Assembly (NCBI RefSeq): GCF_003123685.1
Contig: NZ_QCYJ01000085.1
Location: 1 to 64,000 of the forward strand
Source: Nocardia aurea
GTDB lineage: Bacteria > Actinomycetota > Actinomycetes > Mycobacteriales > Mycobacteriaceae
Length of the DNA stretch: 64,000 bases
Reading direction: 5' to 3'
The first letter of the stretch is position 1. Every line of letters starts with the position of its first letter. Under the pieces are notes generated by a model. That model was not told the DNA's origin. It ran no database searches and saw only the letters and a program-made list of their open reading frames with translations. The translations under genes and the position numbers were made by a program. Below, in pieces: positions 61,175 through 64,000 of the stretch.

Positions 61175-63400
61175 TCAGCTGAGGATGACGAGTTGCTGTG
61201 TCGCCCGGGTCATCGCCACATAGCGGTCGACCGCTCCTTCGACGCTTTCGCCGAACGATTCCGGCTCGACGAGAACGACGAGGTCGAATTCGAGGCCCTT
61301 CGACAGCGTTGGGGACAGCGATCGAACCCGCGATGTCGCCCGGAACATCGGATCGCCTATGACGCAGGCGATTCCGTCGGCATGGTCGGCGAGCCAGGTT
61401 TCCAGGATCGAACCGAGTTCCGCGGTCGAGCCGTGGGTGACCGGGATGGCGCTGCTACGGATGGAGGTCGGCACGTTGGCGTCGGGAAGTACCGCCCTGA
61501 TGACCGGCTCGGCTTCGGTCATCACCTCCCGCGGCGTCCGGTAGTTGATGCTCAACGACGCCACGTCGATCCGGTCCAGACCGATCCGCTCCAGACGTTC
61601 GCGCCACGACTCGGTGAACCCGTGCCGGGCCTGGGCGCGATCGCCGACGATGGTGAAACTGCGCGACGGGCAGCGCTGCACCAGCATCTGCCATTCCGCG
61701 TCGGTCAATTCCTGGGCTTCGTCCACGATGATGTGCGCGAAGGGACCGCCGAGCTGATCGGGCTCGGCGCCAGGCAGCGCGGTCTCGTCGACGAGTACCT
61801 CCCGCAGGTCCTGCTGACGCAACTGGGTCATCAGGCCTTCGCCGTCGGCGTAGGTATCGGAGGCGATCAGGTCGTCGATGACGCTGGACATGCGCTCGCG
61901 TTCGGCGGCGACCGCGGCGTGGTGCCGACGCGCGCGTCGCGACGCCGTCGGGTCGCCGAGCCGCCTGCGGGCCGCGTCCAGCAGCGGCAGATCCGACATG
62001 GTCCACCGTCCGGGATCGGAGCGCTGGAGTTTGTCGACCTCGTCGGGGCCGAGCCAGGGAGCGCATCTGCGCAGATAGGCGGGTACCGACCACAGGTCGG
62101 CGATCAGATCGGCCGCTTCGATCATAGTCCACGCGTTGTCCAGGGTCGCGCGCAATTCATCGTTGTGCCGCAACGAGTTCCGCAGTTGTGCCGCCGAGGT
62201 GCCACCGTCGTACTTGTCCATCAGGATCGTGATGAGCAGTTCCCAGATCTGCTCGCGCGCTTCGTTGTGCGGGGTACCGGGTTCGGGCGCGTCGAACGCT
62301 TCGGTCCAGTCCTCCGGGCTCAGCGGAATATCGGACCAGTCGGTGGCGACCGTCATGCTCTCGCTGGGCGGCTGTTCGTAGAATTTCACGGCCGCTTCGA
62401 TCGCCTTCATCATGTCGGCGGACGATTTCAGGCGCGCGACCTCCGGGTCGGATTCGATCGCGGCCGCCGCGCCCTCGGGGACGAGATCGCGCAGCGTGCA
62501 CAACTGCACGTTCTCCTCGCCGAGACTGGGCAGCACATCGGCGACATAGGACAGGTAGGGCTCGTGCGGGCCGACGAACAGCACGCGGTGCCGCAGGGCC
62601 GGGTCGGAGTAGAGCAGGTAGGCGGTGCGATGCAGGGCGACGACCGTCTTGCCCGTTCCCGGACCACCGTCGACGACCAGCGCGCCGCGCGACCCGGCGC
62701 GGATGATCGCGTCCTGATCGGCCTGGATGGTGCCGAGCACATCCCGCATCCGGGCCGACCGATTGCCGCCGAGACTGGCGATGAACGCGGACTGATCGTC
62801 GAGCGCGGCATTGCTCTCGAACCCGTCCGGGGTGAACACCTCGTCCCAGTAGTCGCTGATCCGTTCGCGGGACCAGCGATATCTGCGGCGACGCACCAGG
62901 CCCATGGGGTTGGCGTGGGTCGCGCCGAAGAACGGTTCGGCGTCGGGGGAGCGCCAATCGATCAGCAGTTGATTCCCCGCGGCGTCGAGCAGCCCCTGTC
63001 GTCCCACATACACCGGCTCCGGGGTGTCCGCGAGGACCATATGCCCCAGGCACAGGTCCACGCCGAAGCGTCGCAGCGAGCGCAGGCGCGAGGTCAGCCG
63101 GTAGATCTCCGCGTCCCGCTCCACCGCCTCCTGTCCCGCGCCGACGGGCGCTTTGCGGGTGAGGTCCAGGCGTCGGGTCAGCTCGGCGATCGACCGCTCG
63201 AGACTTTCCGCGATGGCGGCGAAATGCCGCTCGTCGGTGGCGACGAGTGTCGGGTCGGCCTTGTGGGACAGGTGGTCGGGAAGGTCGAACACACCGGCAG
63301 TCGATGGGCTCGCGTCATCTGTTCCGTTCGACCCATCGGTCGACGACAACACACGCAATTCGGCACTCCATTTCCGCAGGTAATGGCTTCGGTGGGCCAT
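61175..63400 (-). CDS. helR: HelR-type RNA polymerase recycling motor ATPase
   Basis: This 741-residue superfamily 1 helicase-like ATPase has Walker A GGPGTGKTVVALHR near 250, VDEAQELTDAEWQML (motif II) and SINYRTPREV and VAMTRATQQL (motifs IV-VI), plus the N-terminal FDLPDHLSHKADPTL and WRSPDAEPFFGA that I recall from HelD/HelR. HelR displaces stalled or rifamycin-bound RNA polymerase and confers rifamycin tolerance. A rifamycin-associated element lies just upstream, supporting the HelR subtype. The ATG at 63400 lacks a ribosome site, so the start is not certain; GTG 63349 is an alternative. Confidence 0.85.
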   Translation of the reverse strand: MAHRSHYLRKWSAELRVLSSTDGSNGTDDASPSTAGVFDLPDHLSHKADPTLVATDERHFAAIAESLERSIAELTRRLDLTRKAPVGAGQEAVERDAEIYRLTSRLRSLRRFGVDLCLGHMVLADTPEPVYVGRQGLLDAAGNQLLIDWRSPDAEPFFGATHANPMGLVRRRRYRWSRERISDYWDEVFTPDGFESNAALDDQSAFIASLGGNRSARMRDVLGTIQADQDAIIRAGSRGALVVDGGPGTGKTVVALHRTAYLLYSDPALRHRVLFVGPHEPYLSYVADVLPSLGEENVQLCTLRDLVPEGAAAAIESDPEVARLKSSADMMKAIEAAVKFYEQPPSESMTVATDWSDIPLSPEDWTEAFDAPEPGTPHNEAREQIWELLITILMDKYDGGTSAAQLRNSLRHNDELRATLDNAWTMIEAADLIADLWSVPAYLRRCAPWLGPDEVDKLQRSDPGRWTMSDLPLLDAARRRLGDPTASRRARRHHAAVAAERERMSSVIDDLIASDTYADGEGLMTQLRQQDLREVLVDETALPGAEPDQLGGPFAHIIVDEAQELTDAEWQMLVQRCPSRSFTIVGDRAQARHGFTESWRERLERIGLDRIDVASLSINYRTPREVMTEAEPVIRAVLPDANVPTSIRSSAIPVTHGSTAELGSILETWLADHADGIACVIGDPMFRATSRVRSLSPTLSKGLEFDLVVLVEPESFGESVEGAVDRYVAMTRATQQLVILS

Positions 63401-63414
63401 TGTGCGGCATCACC

Positions 63415-63434
63415 GGGGTCTTGCCGCAAGCCCC
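63415..63434 (-). promoter_or_regulatory. rifamycin-associated element (RAE) upstream of helR
   Basis: On the minus strand this reads GGGGCTTGCGGCAAGACCCC, very close to the RAE consensus I remember from rifamycin-inducible genes of actinobacteria (GGGGCTTGCGGCAAGGCCCC). It lies 15 bases before the helR ATG. TTATAG at 63443-63448 could be the -10 box, which would put the element just downstream of the start point. Confidence 0.85.
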
Positions 63435-63483
63435 GGGGTGCGCTATAAGTTGGAAGTGGAAGGAGACGTTTTCCGCTCCTCCG

Positions 63484-64000
63484 TCACCGTGCTGTCGACG
63501 CGCCGGTGCCGTGACCCACCTGGATTCCCACCACGCAGGTGTCGTCGTCGGTGTTCGCGTCGCTGTCCCGGAGAACGTGGTCGACGAGATCGTCCAGCGC
63601 TCCGGTGAACCGCGCCGCCTGGTTCAGCAGTCGCTCCACGCAATCGTCCAAGGGCAGATCGCGGCGTTCGATGAGGCCATCGGTGTAGAGCAGCAGGATG
63701 TCGTCGGAGTCGAGTTGGAGTTCGGCTTCCTCGTAGGTCATCTCCGCGACGGCGCCCAGCAGCATTCCGCGAAGTTCGGGTAGCGACGTGGCGACACCGT
63801 CACGCACGAGTACCGGCGGCAGATGCCCCGCCCGAGCCCATCGCAATACCCGTGTCTGCGGATCGTAGAGCCCACACACGGCGGTGGCGTAGAGATCCTC
63901 GGTCAGGTGATGGGTGACGAGATTGAGCCAGGTCAGCATCTGTCCCGGCCCCGCGCCGGTGGTGGCGAGGCCGCGAAGCGCGTTGCGCAGCACGACCATT
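63484..64000 (-). CDS. SpoIIE-type PP2C phosphatase, C-terminal part (cut by window edge)
   Basis: The C-terminal about 170 residues of a PPM/SpoIIE phosphatase: LYDPQTRVLRWARAGHLPPV, ILLLYTDGLIERR, and the late acidic DDTCVVGIQV that supplies a metal ligand. The start lies outside the window. Such phosphatases often dephosphorylate STAS anti-sigma antagonists; the STAS protein at 6526 and the sigma factor at 51.5 kb are potential partners in the same cell, but linkage is not shown. It ends 83 bases before helR on the same strand. Confidence 0.82.
   Translation of the reverse strand, partial: MVVLRNALRGLATTGAGPGQMLTWLNLVTHHLTEDLYATAVCGLYDPQTRVLRWARAGHLPPVLVRDGVATSLPELRGMLLGAVAEMTYEEAELQLDSDDILLLYTDGLIERRDLPLDDCVERLLNQAARFTGALDDLVDHVLRDSDANTDDDTCVVGIQVGHGTGASTAR

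Noticed and set aside
61193..63448. 751-codon plus-strand frame antisense to helR
   Set aside because: Composition (R, G, V, H rich) is typical of the shadow of a high-GC gene; helR on the other strand has clear ATPase motifs.
1..64000. CRISPR arrays, tRNA or rRNA genes
   Set aside because: No regularly spaced repeats and no cloverleaf-like or rRNA segments were noticed on reading; a covariance-model search would be needed to exclude small RNAs.

Overview
This is a GC-rich actinobacterial chromosome segment, most likely from a Nocardia or a close relative. That is inferred from the FHA/SARP-type regulator with its Ser/Thr kinase, a SigB/SigF-type sigma factor, a DUF6764-type secreted protein, a HelR-type RNA polymerase motor with a rifamycin-associated element, and the many TetR repressors. 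I see no tRNA, rRNA, CRISPR array or intact mobile element. The left edge cuts a transposase tail and the right edge cuts a SpoIIE-type phosphatase.

Layout. 0-13 kb: metallopeptidase, secreted peptidoglycan-binding protein, overlapping kinase and FHA/SARP pair, FAD monooxygenase, STAS protein, a TetR gene beside an inverted headless copy of itself, pyrophosphatase, YihY membrane protein, esterase, HEAT-repeat protein. 13-25 kb: a coupled pair of ABC exporter half-units, TetR/NmrA and IclR/SDR regulator-enzyme pairs, a deleted nitrilase, and a molybdopterin oxidoreductase divergent from its TetR. 25-34 kb: VOC protein, second YihY, a four-gene unit (small membrane protein, CinA, a 29-residue ORF with a strong ribosome site, YbdK ligase) ending in a clear terminator, XRE-cupin regulator, methyltransferase, and glycosyltransferase/TetR. 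34-43.6 kb: PPOX protein, MOSC-reductase-ferredoxin fusion, lipase, orphan binding protein, TetR/methyltransferase, mixed with GrpB, SDR and GNAT debris. 43.6-47.3 kb: complete osmoprotectant ABC operon whose first gene appears to start with CTG. 47-57 kb: DUF1152 gene broken by one stop codon, flavin monooxygenase-like gene, sigma factor cluster, and a second TetR-controlled molybdoenzyme operon. 57-64 kb: DD-carboxypeptidase, MMPL/TetR, helR with its RAE, phosphatase.

Two themes stand out. First, the sigma factor at 51.5-52.4 kb has an apparent own-class promoter (GTTT, 15 bases, GGaTAa), and the same GTTT-N15-GGGTAT-like pattern precedes at least six other units here, including both YihY paralogues, the secreted DUF6764 protein and the CinA/YbdK unit, so the window seems to hold a local stress regulon. 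Second, nearly every TetR, IclR or XRE gene has a readable palindrome in its divergent promoter region, and several of those promoters place the -10 box about 7 bases before the start codon, as in leaderless mRNAs. Five genes (headless TetR, nitrilase, GrpB, GNAT, DUF1152) are visibly decayed, so parts of the window are accessory DNA being lost.
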